Both the position numbers and the translations under genes were made by a program. Shown here piece by piece: positions 47,754 to 58,149 of a stretch of DNA of 64,000 nucleotides. This DNA is from Fulvia fulva (Eukaryota > Ascomycota > Dothideomycetes > Mycosphaerellales > Mycosphaerellaceae). How positions within the stretch are numbered: position 1 is the first letter of the stretch; the number at the start of each line of letters is the position of its first letter. The stretch lies in contig NC_063016.1 of the NCBI RefSeq assembly GCF_020509005.1, positions 2,728,001 to 2,792,000 of the forward strand. The letters run 5' to 3'. The notes beneath the pieces are model-generated. The model was not told the origin of the DNA, searched no databases, and worked only from the letters and a program-made list of their open reading frames with translations.

Positions 47754-48449
47754 ATGCAATCGCACGAAGAGATGACTACCCACCCGCGCCTCATCATCAC
47801 CAATCCAGACCCAGACTCCCCCAACTCCAACAGTTCCTCCACCTCGCCACCGTCACCAGTAACCTCAACTACCCGCGCCGAATGCATCAAGACCCCATCT
47901 AGCAGCCCCTCGATGTCCGAAAACACTGGTACCAGAGATCAGACCCACTTTCCAGCCCCATCAGATCAGCCTCATCGCTACCTCAGACTCACGACCTCTC
48001 CCTCAAGATCAGAGAAGCAACACCGCGATCTAAATCGACAGCTGGAGCTCGCGATCGTGAGGTGTGAGAGCGTGGAAACCATGAATCAACATCTGAAGCA
48101 GCGAAAAGCAGAGCTTCGCCAAGAGAACCAGTACCTGAAGCAGCGGGACGCAGAGCTTCTGGAAAAAAACCAACACCTGAAGCAGCGAGAGACAGAGCTT
48201 CTCGAAGAGAACCAGCACCTGAAGCAGAGAGAGGCAAAGCTGTTTCAAGAGAACAAAGCCCTCCGAGCTGTCGTGCCCAAGATCGTGGAGTCCCGCGAAG
48301 AGAAGATGATGGACGATGTGCTGCCCATAGAACTGGCGGTGTTGGTCCTCGTAGTGGTTGCGGTGGGACACCTCCTCTACCTGGCAATGGGATACCTCCT
48401 TTCGGTCTTGCCTCAACCCTTGACCGTTATGGGGTTCAAAACAAAGTAG
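47754..48449 (+). CDS. Coiled-coil, C-terminally membrane-anchored protein of unknown function
   Basis: The 231-residue frame starts at an ATG (47754-47756); the frame is open upstream but has no earlier ATG. The first 90 residues are Ser/Thr/Pro-rich and probably disordered. A basic/polar stretch follows, and then residues 111-166 are four 14-residue repeats (NQHLKQRxAELxEx) forming a regular two-heptad coiled coil with Leu at core positions. A hydrophobic segment at about 192-219 precedes a short tail, as in tail-anchored proteins. It probably oligomerises at a membrane, but no function is known to me. The repeat is exact at the DNA level as 42-bp units. The downstream gene is convergent, with about 610 bases between stop codons. 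Confidence 0.6.
   Translation: MQSHEEMTTHPRLIITNPDPDSPNSNSSSTSPPSPVTSTTRAECIKTPSSSPSMSENTGTRDQTHFPAPSDQPHRYLRLTTSPSRSEKQHRDLNRQLELAIVRCESVETMNQHLKQRKAELRQENQYLKQRDAELLEKNQHLKQRETELLEENQHLKQREAKLFQENKALRAVVPKIVESREEKMMDDVLPIELAVLVLVVVAVGHLLYLAMGYLLSVLPQPLTVMGFKTK
48084..48251 (+). repeat. Four tandem 42-bp repeats inside the coiled-coil gene
   Basis: Units lie at 48084-48125, 48126-48167, 48168-48209 and 48210-48251. Each encodes Asn-Gln-(His/Tyr)-Leu-Lys-Gln-Arg followed by an acidic, Leu-containing heptad. Being a multiple of three, unit gain or loss would keep the frame and change the coil length by two heptads. Confidence 0.9.
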
Positions 48450-49059
48450 AAGAAGGAGCAGATTCATCCGGTATAAAGAAGGATCAGTATGGGGCGAGCA
48501 GGTCTGGCGATTCGAGATGAAAATTCTCTATATCCGCACGTCTGTCTGCTTCGAACAACCTCAAATTCACTCGTCGCCGTGACAACAATGGCAACGACCA
48601 AATCCTCCTTCCTCCTATGCAGAACCGAATCATTCATACGCCGACGCTTCTCCTCAATTTCTCTCAACAAAGCAAAAATCCGCAACAAACACTGGCCATT
48701 CAGCACTTGAATAGCGATGTATACACTCCATACCCATGCAATCAACCCCTTCTATGCCATGCCATGCGATGCAACCCATCTGTCCGTTTCGTGACGGCGG
48801 ATGTGGGACCATTGCTGTAGGTCCCGTGTCTATATGTGCAAGTGAATCAGGCTCGTCTCTCGAGCCAAGCGATACCATCTGCGGTATCAATCCCCGTGGC
48901 GCAATGTGCCCTGTTCGCACTTGCTTGCGTCTGTGCGTGGAAGCTGTTTCGTGGCAATCTTAAGCCTGCGGTGATGTCGCCGCTCGACTGCACTTTCCGG
49001 CAATGAGCCGTAGTCTCTTTTTTGTGTGATTCCCGTAGAATCTCCATGCAGCATGGGAT
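48450..49059. other. Intergenic stretch between convergent genes
   Basis: These 610 bases contain the 3' UTRs of the coiled-coil and GT32 genes. Several short frames exist, but none has coding character. No repeats or structured RNA are evident. Confidence 0.4.
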
Positions 49060-50253
49060 CTAATCTTTCTGTTCGCCGATGTGCCTTTCGAATTCAGGTT
49101 TCCAGGTACCCTCGAAAGTGTGATGTACGAAAGCCATCGGGTCATCGATGTCGCCAGCGCCCATTTGTTGGACGCCTGGCGAGAATGATGTGATGGGTAG
49201 TACCACGACGTCGCCGACCTTCTTGGCCTGCGTGATGCCCGTGAACTGCTGCCAGGTGATGTTGCCCTTGCTCGTGGACATGTCAAAGTAGTCTGGGTTG
49301 TTGAAGAACTTGAAGATGGTATCCGTCCACAAGGCTGGACCGGTAAGCTCCACCACGTTCTTCATGACAGCCTTCATGTGTTTCGAGTCAAGCTCGCCTG
49401 CCTTCTTCCTGCGGAGAGTCTCCTCGGTGATGGTCGCGACAATGTCAACCAGTACAGGGTGTCCAGGCTTGGCTTGGATGGTCCACTGACAGAACTGGAT
49501 CCTTCGCGAGTACCAGTCGTGCCAGTCCGGTCGATCTGGATCGGCCTCAATGCCCACCACTAGTCCGTAGCTACTCCGTGGCACGTCTGCTGGCACCCAC
49601 TCCACTGCAGACTTCAGCGCGGTCGTATCGATATCTGTGTAGATGCCACCTCTTGCCAGCAGGATGAGGTAGCGGAAGAAGTCTGCCTTCAGAACGGCAG
49701 CAGGTAGGGCGTTGTAGGCCTCTTGCACTTCTGGTATGCTTGCGTAGAAGTGTCTGACCAGGTGCACCGCTACAGAGTCCGTAATAACTTCATGCACGAA
49801 GCTCGGATGCAACTCTGTCCAAGATGCCTCTGCTGGCCTCCACTCCTCCTGAAACTCGCCCGACGACGGCTGGTATTTCCACGTCTGCCAGATGTACGCT
49901 GGGAATCTGCTCTCGGCATCGTAGGGGAAGGTGTAGGCGAGTTGTTGTCTAAGCGGCTTGAGCTTGAGATGCTCGAATGCAATCTGTGGGCGAGGCTTCT
50001 TCGAAAGGGCGACTCGGGCGTGGTCTTCGCTCGGTGCGACAGAGGGTGCTGGTTTCGAGCCTGCGACGATGGACTTCACGGAGTCCGGTGCGGCATCGAC
50101 GATCTTTCTGTTGTCTGCATGCGTGCCCGTAGGTTTCGGTGAATTGTTAACCTTGATGTTCGCCGGCTGGTTGCTGTTGTGCGTGTGGCGGAGGAGGAGA
50201 AAGCAGGATAAAATTACAGCCGCGACAACGAGCGCTCGGCGAAACGTGAGCAT
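49060..50253 (-). CDS. Och1-like alpha-1,6-mannosyltransferase, GT32 family
   Basis: A single-exon gene of 397 residues starts at the ATG at 50251-50253 and ends with TAG at 49060-49062. Residues about 6-22 form one membrane anchor behind a short basic cytoplasmic tail, as in Golgi type II glycosyltransferases. A variable stem to about residue 90 follows, then the catalytic domain. That domain includes FPAYIWQTWK near 117-126, the helix AAVLKADFFRYLILLARGG at about 185-203, and the metal-binding DXD motif as YTDIDT (D207, D209). These are hallmarks of GT32 (Gly_transf_sug, Och1 type). Such enzymes start or extend the outer mannose chain on N-glycans using GDP-mannose. Whether it is the Och1 or a Hoc1-like paralogue cannot be decided here. 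Confidence 0.9.
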   Translation of the reverse strand: MLTFRRALVVAAVILSCFLLLRHTHNSNQPANIKVNNSPKPTGTHADNRKIVDAAPDSVKSIVAGSKPAPSVAPSEDHARVALSKKPRPQIAFEHLKLKPLRQQLAYTFPYDAESRFPAYIWQTWKYQPSSGEFQEEWRPAEASWTELHPSFVHEVITDSVAVHLVRHFYASIPEVQEAYNALPAAVLKADFFRYLILLARGGIYTDIDTTALKSAVEWVPADVPRSSYGLVVGIEADPDRPDWHDWYSRRIQFCQWTIQAKPGHPVLVDIVATITEETLRRKKAGELDSKHMKAVMKNVVELTGPALWTDTIFKFFNNPDYFDMSTSKGNITWQQFTGITQAKKVGDVVVLPITSFSPGVQQMGAGDIDDPMAFVHHTFEGTWKPEFERHIGEQKD

Positions 50254-51967
50254 GGCTGCTCGGGGTCACTGTGCGGACCTCGTGCGGGATAGAGAGTGTG
50301 CGTGTGGAAGTGAAAGGACAGAAAGCGAATGCAGGGAGAAGCAGCGAGGGTGCTGGTGAGAGTTGCACGGCGACAGGCTGTTATGGTTGATTTGCTGGGA
50401 CGGGCAATGCAAAAAGCTCGGGACATGCGCTTGGAGCGGGAGTCGTTGTTGCCCCTGTCAAAGTCGTTAACGCATGGTCCAGGATGTCAATGTCAATCAA
50501 CATGAATGCAGACGGGACTCTCGATGGTTGGGATGACGATAGACATCCAAGACACTCATTGCCGGAGGAACTCGAGCGTGCATATATCCTCCCACGCCTC
50601 CCCACGGAAGCAAGCGTCGGAAGAGTGGTCGTGGCCGGAGGGGATCTACCTTGCCACGTGCTTGCCTACTAGTAGGCAGTGAACAGCGTACCTTTTTAGC
50701 TACTGCAGGCTGCAGCACAGTCAGCGGCGACAAGGAAGCGACGCCACGCTCATGCCGTATGCGTATGCTAGAAAATAGACGAATTACGTGTAACGATGGC
50801 TGCACGCATGCTCGTAAGAAGTGGAATGAAGATGCTGGCCGCGTGTAGTGTATGTATATGTATATGCAGCTGTCGCCGTTACAGAATTCCTCGCCCTGGC
50901 CATCGGTGCGCTCACAGACTCACAGACTGTCACAGACCCTCGCGTCAACATGGCGCGTTTCAGGTCTTTGGCAGCCGGGACATGTGCTAGCCTCCTGGGA
51001 GTCCGTCCATGGTGCATGAAAACTAGTACTGTAGGTATGATTCATGGCGTGCATGGATGTCTGCTAGAGCTGGAGCAGAGTTTGGGAGTGACGTTGATGG
51101 TCAGCACTTGCGCCATACACTGCCATCCAACAGACATTGTTTCCTCCCTACATGTAGCTGCTGGTGATGGATGGAGCTCGCCACAGCTGTACGGGGCCTG
51201 CGGCATCACCTGGAAGCATGTGTTGCAGCAAGCGTTCCACCGCCGACGCAGCTTGCACGCAATCACAGCGCGCAGACGCTCGTACTACTGTAGTTCTACT
51301 GTACCAGCAGCCAGCTGGCCCCCAGCGTCAGACCCACCTCCCACCACCAAGGACACGCGTCTCGCCGACTCTCCAGTTGAGATCTCCAAACGCTCCACCA
51401 CCACTGCCTATCGCTCCACCTCGGGACACTCCAACGGGATCTGCTCATTGAGGAAGGAGGAAGGAGGCCACCGTCGCATCGCACCTCCCTCCGGAAGAAC
51501 AAAGCACACGGTCGCAGACGTGGACGTGGACGCGCATGTTGCAGCAGCACTTCATCGCCTTCCTGTATACTGTACATGACACCGATCTCTGTTTCGCGCC
51601 AACAGCTTCCATGGCCAAGACGCGTAGCATATCAGATCTCATCAGACCTGCGACTTTCCGACGTGGGAGCGGCGACGGTGTTGCGATGGGCTGAAACACA
51701 ACATTGCACTGAACTTCGAAGCGGCATCCGATCTTTAACAGGCATCCCTTGCTTCCGACATGTGCACGAGAGGGACAAACGATTTCTGATGGAAAGCTGC
51801 GTCGGACCTGCGTCCCAAACTGAAGCACCATCAAACGGACGTATGCTGTCCAACACTTCTTCCACCCAGCCGGAGCAATTCTTCCACTTCGTGCTGCTGC
51901 ACCGGATTCTTGATCGACCAGGGCCACTCTAGCCGTAGCGTCAGTGACGCGGTCCACTGAGGACCAC
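50254..51967. other. 1.7-kb intergenic stretch, including the GT32 promoter
   Basis: The composition is normal and there is no RIP. A 209-codon plus-strand frame (ATG at 50950 to 51579) is open but is rich in Ser, Thr, Arg and His, lacks recognisable domains and overlaps comparable frames on the other strand, so I do not call it. A CACGTG box (50655-50660) and a 16-bp palindrome (50663-50678) lie about 400 bases upstream of the GT32 gene. Short GTATAT and CACAGACT repeats occur at about 50850-50865 and 50912-50940. Confidence 0.4.
50655..50678. promoter_or_regulatory. CACGTG box next to a 16-bp palindrome
   Basis: CACGTG (a bHLH-type site) is followed two bases later by the perfect palindrome TGCCTACTAGTAGGCA. 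Both are within reach of the divergent GT32 promoter. No regulator is assigned. Confidence 0.3.
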
Positions 51968-52318
51968 TCATTGAACGAAGCTACTGCGACACAAGTCTCG
52001 ACTCACATCGAGCAACAGTGAATACCACCCTTTCCACTTCTCCGCATGCAACATGTCCCCGACCAAAGAAAGGAATACGACTCCCTCGTTTATCCAAAGT
52101 GAATCACGAAAAGCACGAGCAGCTCCACCCGAGGCCAAGAAAACAAGCTTTCCCAAAGAAATGGCGCAACGTTTCGCATCTTGCTTTTCACGCTCGTAAC
52201 CCGCGTTCAAGTTTTGCCAGCTAACATTCCACGCGTCATACGGACCAAAGCGCCCACCTCCACCAAAAAACAACACCACATCTTCAATCGTGTTTTCTTT
52301 ATCCAATATCAGGCCCAT
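51968..52318 (-). CDS. Hypothetical protein (116 aa), frame extends into the LINE tail
   Basis: The frame is stop-free for 129 codons from an ATG at 52355-52357, but that ATG lies inside the LINE A tail. The next ATG (52316-52318) lies in unique sequence and gives 116 residues, so I use it. The protein has an FFGGGGRFGPYDAW stretch and alternating hydrophobic and basic segments. No family is recognised. The LINE insertion 16 bases upstream of this ATG would have displaced the original promoter or 5' exons, so this may be the tail of a broken gene. Coding status is uncertain. Confidence 0.33.
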   Translation of the reverse strand: MGLILDKENTIEDVVLFFGGGGRFGPYDAWNVSWQNLNAGYEREKQDAKRCAISLGKLVFLASGGAARAFRDSLWINEGVVFLSLVGDMLHAEKWKGWYSLLLDVSRDLCRSSFVQ

Positions 52319-52333
52319 TGCAACCAGCAAATT

Positions 52334-52403
52334 TATATAGATAGATAGATTTGTCATTCCCCTGTTCTAGGACCCTGTTCGGCCTATGCAGGTATATGTC
52401 TAT
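52334..52403 (-). mobile_element. Un-mutated LINE A 3' end (70 bp)
   Basis: Reversed, the sequence equals the 3' terminus of LINE A including the TCTA tail, but keeps CpA/TpG where the copies at 12915-12985 and 27865-27935 have TpA (for example TGTCATT against TGTTATT). It is followed at 52404 by a TGTTATGG start of an LTR-like sequence. Confidence 0.85.
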
Positions 52404-53467
52404 TGTTATGGTTACGGGCAGCCCGCGACCCCTCACTGCAGCTGCGTCGGCCCGGGTGAACCGCGGACCTTCCGCATCGGGTTAGCGCGGCTTGGCTTTG
52501 CTTGATAACTTCGCCGCGCCTCGCGCTCCTCTTTCGTAGCTTCGTAGAACAATAACTCTCTCATTCAGACCCTATAGTACGCGCGCCCTTATAGTTTGTT
52601 CTACTACCCTACCTAGATCGCGGATCTAGGTAAGGGACGCGTAATAATAGGAACAGATAGAACTATAGAACTCGAAGAACGGGTAGAGTTATATTAGAAC
52701 ATAGAATACGGTAAGGCGTATAGCGCGTAAATGCCTAGAGAACTTAACGCGGCGATATTATTAGTAGGTAGTCGCGCGCTCGTAGATAGTTAGGAAATAG
52801 GCATCGTTACGCCTCCCCGAACCTAGATAATATAACTTTATAGACGAACGGCGGTATACTACCGCTACTAAAGCCTAAGGGTAAAGGTAAGTAGCGTATA
52901 TCTCTTTTCCCCGACCTCTCCTCTTTTACTTAGAGTTAGATATAGGACGATAACCGGCGGGTTATAGTAGATACCGGTATCGCGCTATAATAGGAAATAA
53001 ATAAAGCTTACTAGAAAGCCTTTAAGCGAGAAGAAGGTAGTAAGATTAACTTAATAGAACTGTTCGAGTTTAAGCTCGAAGAGAACCTAGGCGGCGACCT
53101 AGACGAGGTGTACCTATTACTCGACGAGGTAGAGTACATTCTCGTATCCGAATACTAGAATATTATACTAGATAAACTTACGACCCTCGTATCCTAGTAC
53201 CCGAAGACTACCTACGACTTCGTACTATAGGTAGTAAATATAGCGATTACTAAAGGTAGACAACTCGATATAATAGAGCGAGCTAACAACCTCTAAAACA
53301 CCTAGTATACTACGCTATATACCGAGTATAACCGTATCTATAAGATACTACGAAGCGAGGAAGCTATAATATAGAAGATGGCCGTAGACCTAAAGAGTAA
53401 GAAGGATTATAACTAGTAAAGTTATAAGAGGTAGAGAAGAAGTATAGGGAGGCTAATAACCTATATA

Positions 53468-53527
53468 ACGTGCTTTACTACTGAGCGGGCTATACTACTA
53501 AGCGGGCTACTTTTGCTAAGAACTGTA
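53468..53527 (+). repeat. Terminal inverted repeat of the pogo element, left
   Basis: The repeat extends about 60 bases from ACGTGCTTTAC and is matched by the reverse complement of about 54541-54600. It contains two direct copies of an AGCGGGCTA core. Confidence 0.75.
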
Positions 53528-54540
53528 CCACTTCTATAGATATAGCTATATAACTACTATTATAGCGTATATTGTCTTCAAACGAGGCCAAACTGACCTT
53601 AGCTATCTAGGCTACGAAACGCGACGCGATAATCACGAATCGACTTACTATAAAGGTATACGACGCGTCTCTAACTACACTAGGGTATCGATTGAATAGA
53701 CGACCTCCTCGGGGTGACTACGAGCCCAATTCGAAGAAGCTTAAAGAGCTAGAAGAGAGGGTAATACTTAAGTATATACTCGAACTAGATCTTAGAGGTT
53801 TCCCGCTATTAAAGGCTAGTATACGAGTAATAGCCGATTCATTACTATAAGAGAAGGGTCTTAAGCCCGCTAGTCTTAATTAGATAGACAGGTTTATTAG
53901 GCGGCATCGTAAGCTAAAGGTTCGTATAATACGTAGATACGATTGTTAGCGAGCCCTAATAGAAGATCTAGACGTTATTAAGAAGTAGTTCTTACTTATA
54001 CGTAATATAAAGGAGAAGTATAGTATCCTTAACTAGGATACCTATAACTTCGACGAGACAGGGTTTATAATAGGTGTCATTACGTCTTAGAGCGTCGTTA
54101 CGGGTTTAGAAAGGCGTAGTAGAAAGAGGAAGGTCGTTTAATAGGGTAATAGAGAGGGAGTAGAGAGATAGCGTATTAGATAGCTCTTATACAAAGCGAG
54201 ATTAGTAAGCTACGTAAGTCTAACGAGGCCCTTATATAGCGGAAAGCACGAAAGCGTAAGTATATTCAGTCTAGAGGGTCTCTAACCTTCGATAAGGCGT
54301 CGTAATTGATATCTCTAGAGGATACTAGGAGGCAGGAAGTGAGTAGAGAGTCGCTAGATAGTCTTCGGCTAGTACTAAGGCTACGACGCTATAAGCGATA
54401 TAGCGAGTCGGGGCATAACGTACGTACCTATTAAGTAGACTCGCTAGATAGCGAAGAATCTAAAGAGGAATTATCCTCCTAGTAACGATTCTATAGGATG
54501 TCGTCGTATTAAGATACCGTCGCAATTAAAGTAGAAGTAG

Positions 54541-54600
54541 TACAGTTCTTAGCAAAAGTAGCCCGCTCGGTAGTATAGCCCCCTCGGTAGTAAAGCACGT
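54541..54600 (-). repeat. Terminal inverted repeat of the pogo element, right
   Basis: Reverse complement of the left TIR, ending GCACGT directly before the TA target duplication at 54601-54602. Confidence 0.75.
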
Positions 54601-55060
54601 TAAGCAATTTAGCGAGATTTATAAAAAGGAGAAGAAGAAGGTATAGGATACCGAAGCTAAGAACTAAGCTCTATAGAAGGAGGTTAACGATCTAAAGACT
54701 CGACTCTAAGCTACTTAAGACACTATATAGAATAGAGGTAGGGGCTACTCTAGTCGCCGACCCTCCTATTTACCTCCGCGCGAGACTTTACTTAAGTAGC
54801 TAATACGTAAGTATCGTAAAGCTACTAGTAGAGGCGGTAGTAACGATAATAATAATAGTAATAGTAATAACGACCGAGGACGTAATAGAAACCGTCTACA
54901 ACCTAATAATAATAACGGTCGCGACTCTCTACCGCGTAATACCCGTATATAGACTCCCCTAACCGAAGTTTTAGAACGCCTATTTACTATTAACCGTACT
55001 CGATATTCGCCCCCCTTATCTATACTATAATATCTACTAGACTCGGATTTTCGCCTTATA

Positions 55061-56863
55061 TCGCTAAACATAACACATTTGAAAGCTCTTATTAAGGCTA
55101 TTCTAACGATCTATAAAGTAGGCCACTGCCCCTAGAATTAAGGGAGTTCTACCTTATTTAATTTAAATAGCTTAAAGTTCTCTTGACCCTGTTTCTTTAG
55201 CTCTAAGCGCCGCGGAGGTGCCTAGCTATATTAGGTAACTCCTAGATAATAGTAGCCTAGGCTACGGCACTACCGGCGCCTACGGCTCTATAGGTAAAGC
55301 TCCCCTAAGACAACTAGTAGTAACTTATAGAGGACGTAAAAAGTATAGAAACTAACAATTAGCTCCTATACCGGTCTCTATAGGTAATAATTACTTAGCT
55401 ACGTACGGCGCTTATACTATCGTATTACTAAGGGTAATAAGAAATAAGGACGACGTCTTAGGCGATTAATAAGGCTACCCGGAATCAACACCCCTATAGC
55501 TAGGTATCGGTCGCGGCTTCGATACTAGGCCCCCGTATAACGTACGATATAGTTACGATCCGTATTATAGTAAAGGAAGACTAGGCCGAAGTAGCGAAGC
55601 TATCGAACAAGGAGCTTACCTAGCGAATCAATTAACTAGGGGTAGTCGTAGTGAACTAATAGTCTAACGGTACTCTATAGATCTATACTAGCTCTACTAC
55701 TACTAGGAGGCACCTAGAGGCATAGCTATAGTAGGTATCTAAGGTTGCGGTATTAGCGAAGGTCTTAACGAAGTAATTTACGATCCTAGTCTACGATATA
55801 CCTAAGGAGTTCGACCTAACTAACTAAGGTCACCTACGTACTCTCTAAGAGGATAACCCGGTCACTCTTAACTCTCTAATCTAGAGGGCGACTTGGCTCT
55901 ATAGGAAATGGCTAGAAGGTAAGAAGGCCTCGACGCTAATAGTATAGCTATAAGACGCAAAAGCGGCGGATCTAGCGATAGAACAAGGCCTAATCTAGTA
56001 ATATAGCCTTAAGATAGTAGAAAAGTACTCCTTATCCTTTCGTGTCCTCTAATACTTCAAATACTAACAGTATAGACACTAAACCTATACGTATATAAAT
56101 AAGTAGGCCTACTCGAACTATATAGGAGACTATATGTCTAGGGACTATATATCGGCTACGAGGCGGTACGCGAACTATCTAGGGTACTACCTATCGTATA
56201 GCGCGGAATACCTATAGCGGAAACTAGCGAAAAACAAGGCAATTATAAACAGAACCGTCGCCCTAAGATTCTACGGCGACCGTAAGGCTAGCCTATACCG
56301 GAACTAGCTAGCGGCGGTTAGGTATAAGCGCCCTAGGGCCGAGAATAATATAAAGGATACGTAACCTAGGGCGTACGGGAGGCTACGTACTCTACTAGCT
56401 ATAGCGAGGGAATCCAACTAGGCCCGGTTCCCCTTTAGTATATAGCCGATAGGCGTAGACTAGGACGTATAAGGTAGTAAGATATAGCACATTATAGAGG
56501 AAATGATTATCGATAACGATAACTAGCCTCGATACGCTTAGTATTATCTAGTATAACGTTAACTATAGTAAGGATATAGTCTAGAACTATTTTCTATACG
56601 AGCGGGACCCGTACGTCTACTACGTCCTAGTAATCTAGGAGCTATAGATGAACCCGTACTATAAGAGACTAACGACCTATAAGTTACTAGGCTATACGAC
56701 ATACCTACGAGGCGACGGCAGACCCCGTATGTACTTCTATATTAGTAAGGACATACTAGAATCCGACTAGGAGGTAGTATACTACGTAGACGAAGAAGGC
56801 GGGGGTAATATTACCTCCCTCTACGTAGGTAGTACCTAGATACATAACCTATATATATAACCG
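55061..56863 (+). mobile_element. LINE A, 5' part, split by LINE B
   Basis: The LINE A 5' end begins at about 55061 (CGCTAAACA..., as at 40640 reversed), followed by ORF1 and the start of the ORF2 endonuclease. It is broken at 56863 by a LINE B insertion and resumes at 61744 after a duplicated 15-bp CTATATATATAACCG. RIP-mutated throughout. Confidence 0.87.
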
Positions 56864-57945
56864 GGTCGACGACGAGAATTACCTATACGTAGTATCGGCT
56901 ACGAACCTCTCGTCTTGCTACGAGAGAGCTAAGTATTCTTACGCTAGAGCGTCGTAGGCGTGACGGGCGCGTAATATAGGCGAAGCCGCGGTAAATAGAG
57001 GACTACTAGTAAAACGGGTATAAAAACTATCCGACGAGCGTATACTCGTATCGGGAGCGAGTCCCTCTTCTTTCTACGTATTAGAAGGGCGTGGAACCGT
57101 GGCCTATACGCTCGATAGGACACCTCTAGTATAAGTTTAGAATTTTTACCTCCGGAGACCGTAAACCGAGCGGGCTAAGCGACAAATATTAGACAAGCGG
57201 ACTATAAAATAATAACTAAGCGGACTATACGACGGCGTCGAGCGGACTACGAAACAATCTAGTGTTTGCTAGCGGGCAATACGGTAGGTAGGTAGACACG
57301 CGACGAAGCCTATAAGGGCCTATTAAGTACCCGGTATAGGAACGAGGGTTTTGCCTAAGGTACTACCTATCCCGCTACACGACGTACCTAGTCTAATATA
57401 GTAGATTACGACGAGGAAAAGACGATAGCCTAAGTAAGGAAAAGACGGCTATTAGGACGGGGAAAAGACGTATAATATAAGTGGATTAGTTCTATAATCG
57501 GGGAGGATCGAGGGTAGGGTAATAAGGAACTTTATATTAGTTAGTAGGTAGAAACGTAAGGAGTACGCTACCCGGCGTAGTGTATACCCCGAGCAAACCT
57601 ACGAGGTATAGACGGCCGCTTTCTAGAGATAGGCTACGGTAACGCGAAGGGCGTCGAAACCTAGGGCGTAGTATATACTAGTAGCGACGGCTAATACTAT
57701 CTATATAGCCCGAGAGGACGGATACGTATGTCGGTCAATAGAGAGTACTAAAGGGCTGAGGCCTATAGAGGTAGATATTGGCTTAAGGAGCAAATAGGGA
57801 GGGAGGGCGTAGAGGGAAGCTTTTGCTCCGGGCTGACCTCTCGAAACGAGGCTATACGGTAGTACTAGATAAGTAGGAAAGCGCGGTTAAGACTTGTTAC
57901 CTTATCTTATAGCTAGCTTACTAAATACGATTCCTTCCTTACCCG
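56864..57945 (+). other. Unclassified 5' region of the LINE B insertion with degenerate tandem motifs
   Basis: Several imperfect short repeats stand out: AGCGGRCTA recurring every 20-30 bases at about 57167-57255, and GGAAAAGACG three times at about 57413-57460. No protein domain is visible in any frame. It may be a LINE 5' UTR or a separate truncated element. Confidence 0.4.
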
Positions 57946-58149
57946 GCTATAAGAGGAGCTACAAATAGTGCTAGTAATAGGGAGACTAACGTTCTTATAT
58001 AAGGTAGCGTAGAGTAATAGACAAATAAGAATTAACCAAATAATAGGGAGCTAATCCTAAAGAGAAGAACAGGAGGAGGGACGGCAAAACTAATAGTAAG
58101 ACTAATAGTAAGACTAAACGGACCTAGACATAAACATGTCCTAATGCCT

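Larger units (their letters stand above)
53468..54600 (+). mobile_element. pogo/Fot1-like DNA transposon, internally deleted
   Basis: The 1133-bp element has terminal inverted repeats of about 45-60 bp (ACGTGCTTTACTAC... at 53468 and its reverse complement ending GTAAAGCACGT at 54600). It is flanked by TA on both sides, the Tc1/mariner target. The plus-strand translation shows a pogo transposase N-terminus with a helix-turn-helix region, and near 54045-54070 the first DDE motif NFDETGF. The rest of the DDE domain is missing and the sequence soon reaches the far end, so it is a non-autonomous deletion derivative. It sits in the gag of the copia-like element and is RIP-mutated. A second, truncated copy lies at 32981-33769. 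Confidence 0.85.
52404..55060 (+). mobile_element. Copia-like element: LTR and gag, interrupted by a pogo transposon
   Basis: TGTTATGGTTACGGGC at 52404 looks like an LTR start; the first 150-200 bases keep normal CpA/TpG, and from about 52560 on RIP is complete. A Gag translation follows from about 52990 to 53460 (LIELFEFKLEENLGGDLDEV, then LYTEYNRIYKILRSEEA) and resumes after the pogo insertion at 54603. It passes through a coiled region and an Asn-rich linker (about 54835-54930) to about 55055, where LINE A begins. This Gag differs from the three copia copies on the left. No protease or RT is present and no second LTR is seen, so only a 5' portion remains. Confidence 0.6.

Noticed and set aside
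47989..48467. Two minus-strand frames of 132 and 145 codons
   Set aside because: They are repeat-driven shadows of the 42-bp tandem repeats in the plus-strand coiled-coil gene.
50950..51579. 209-codon plus-strand frame
   Set aside because: Composition is biased and lacks domains, comparable frames overlap it on the other strand, and the longer form starts only at GTG.
54766..55071. Leu-rich 101-codon minus-strand frame
   Set aside because: The Leu run is the complement of an Asn-codon repeat in the copia-like gag linker on the plus strand.
57167..57460. Spaced short repeats considered as a CRISPR-like array
   Set aside because: The units are degenerate, spacing is irregular and the context is a fungal retroelement.
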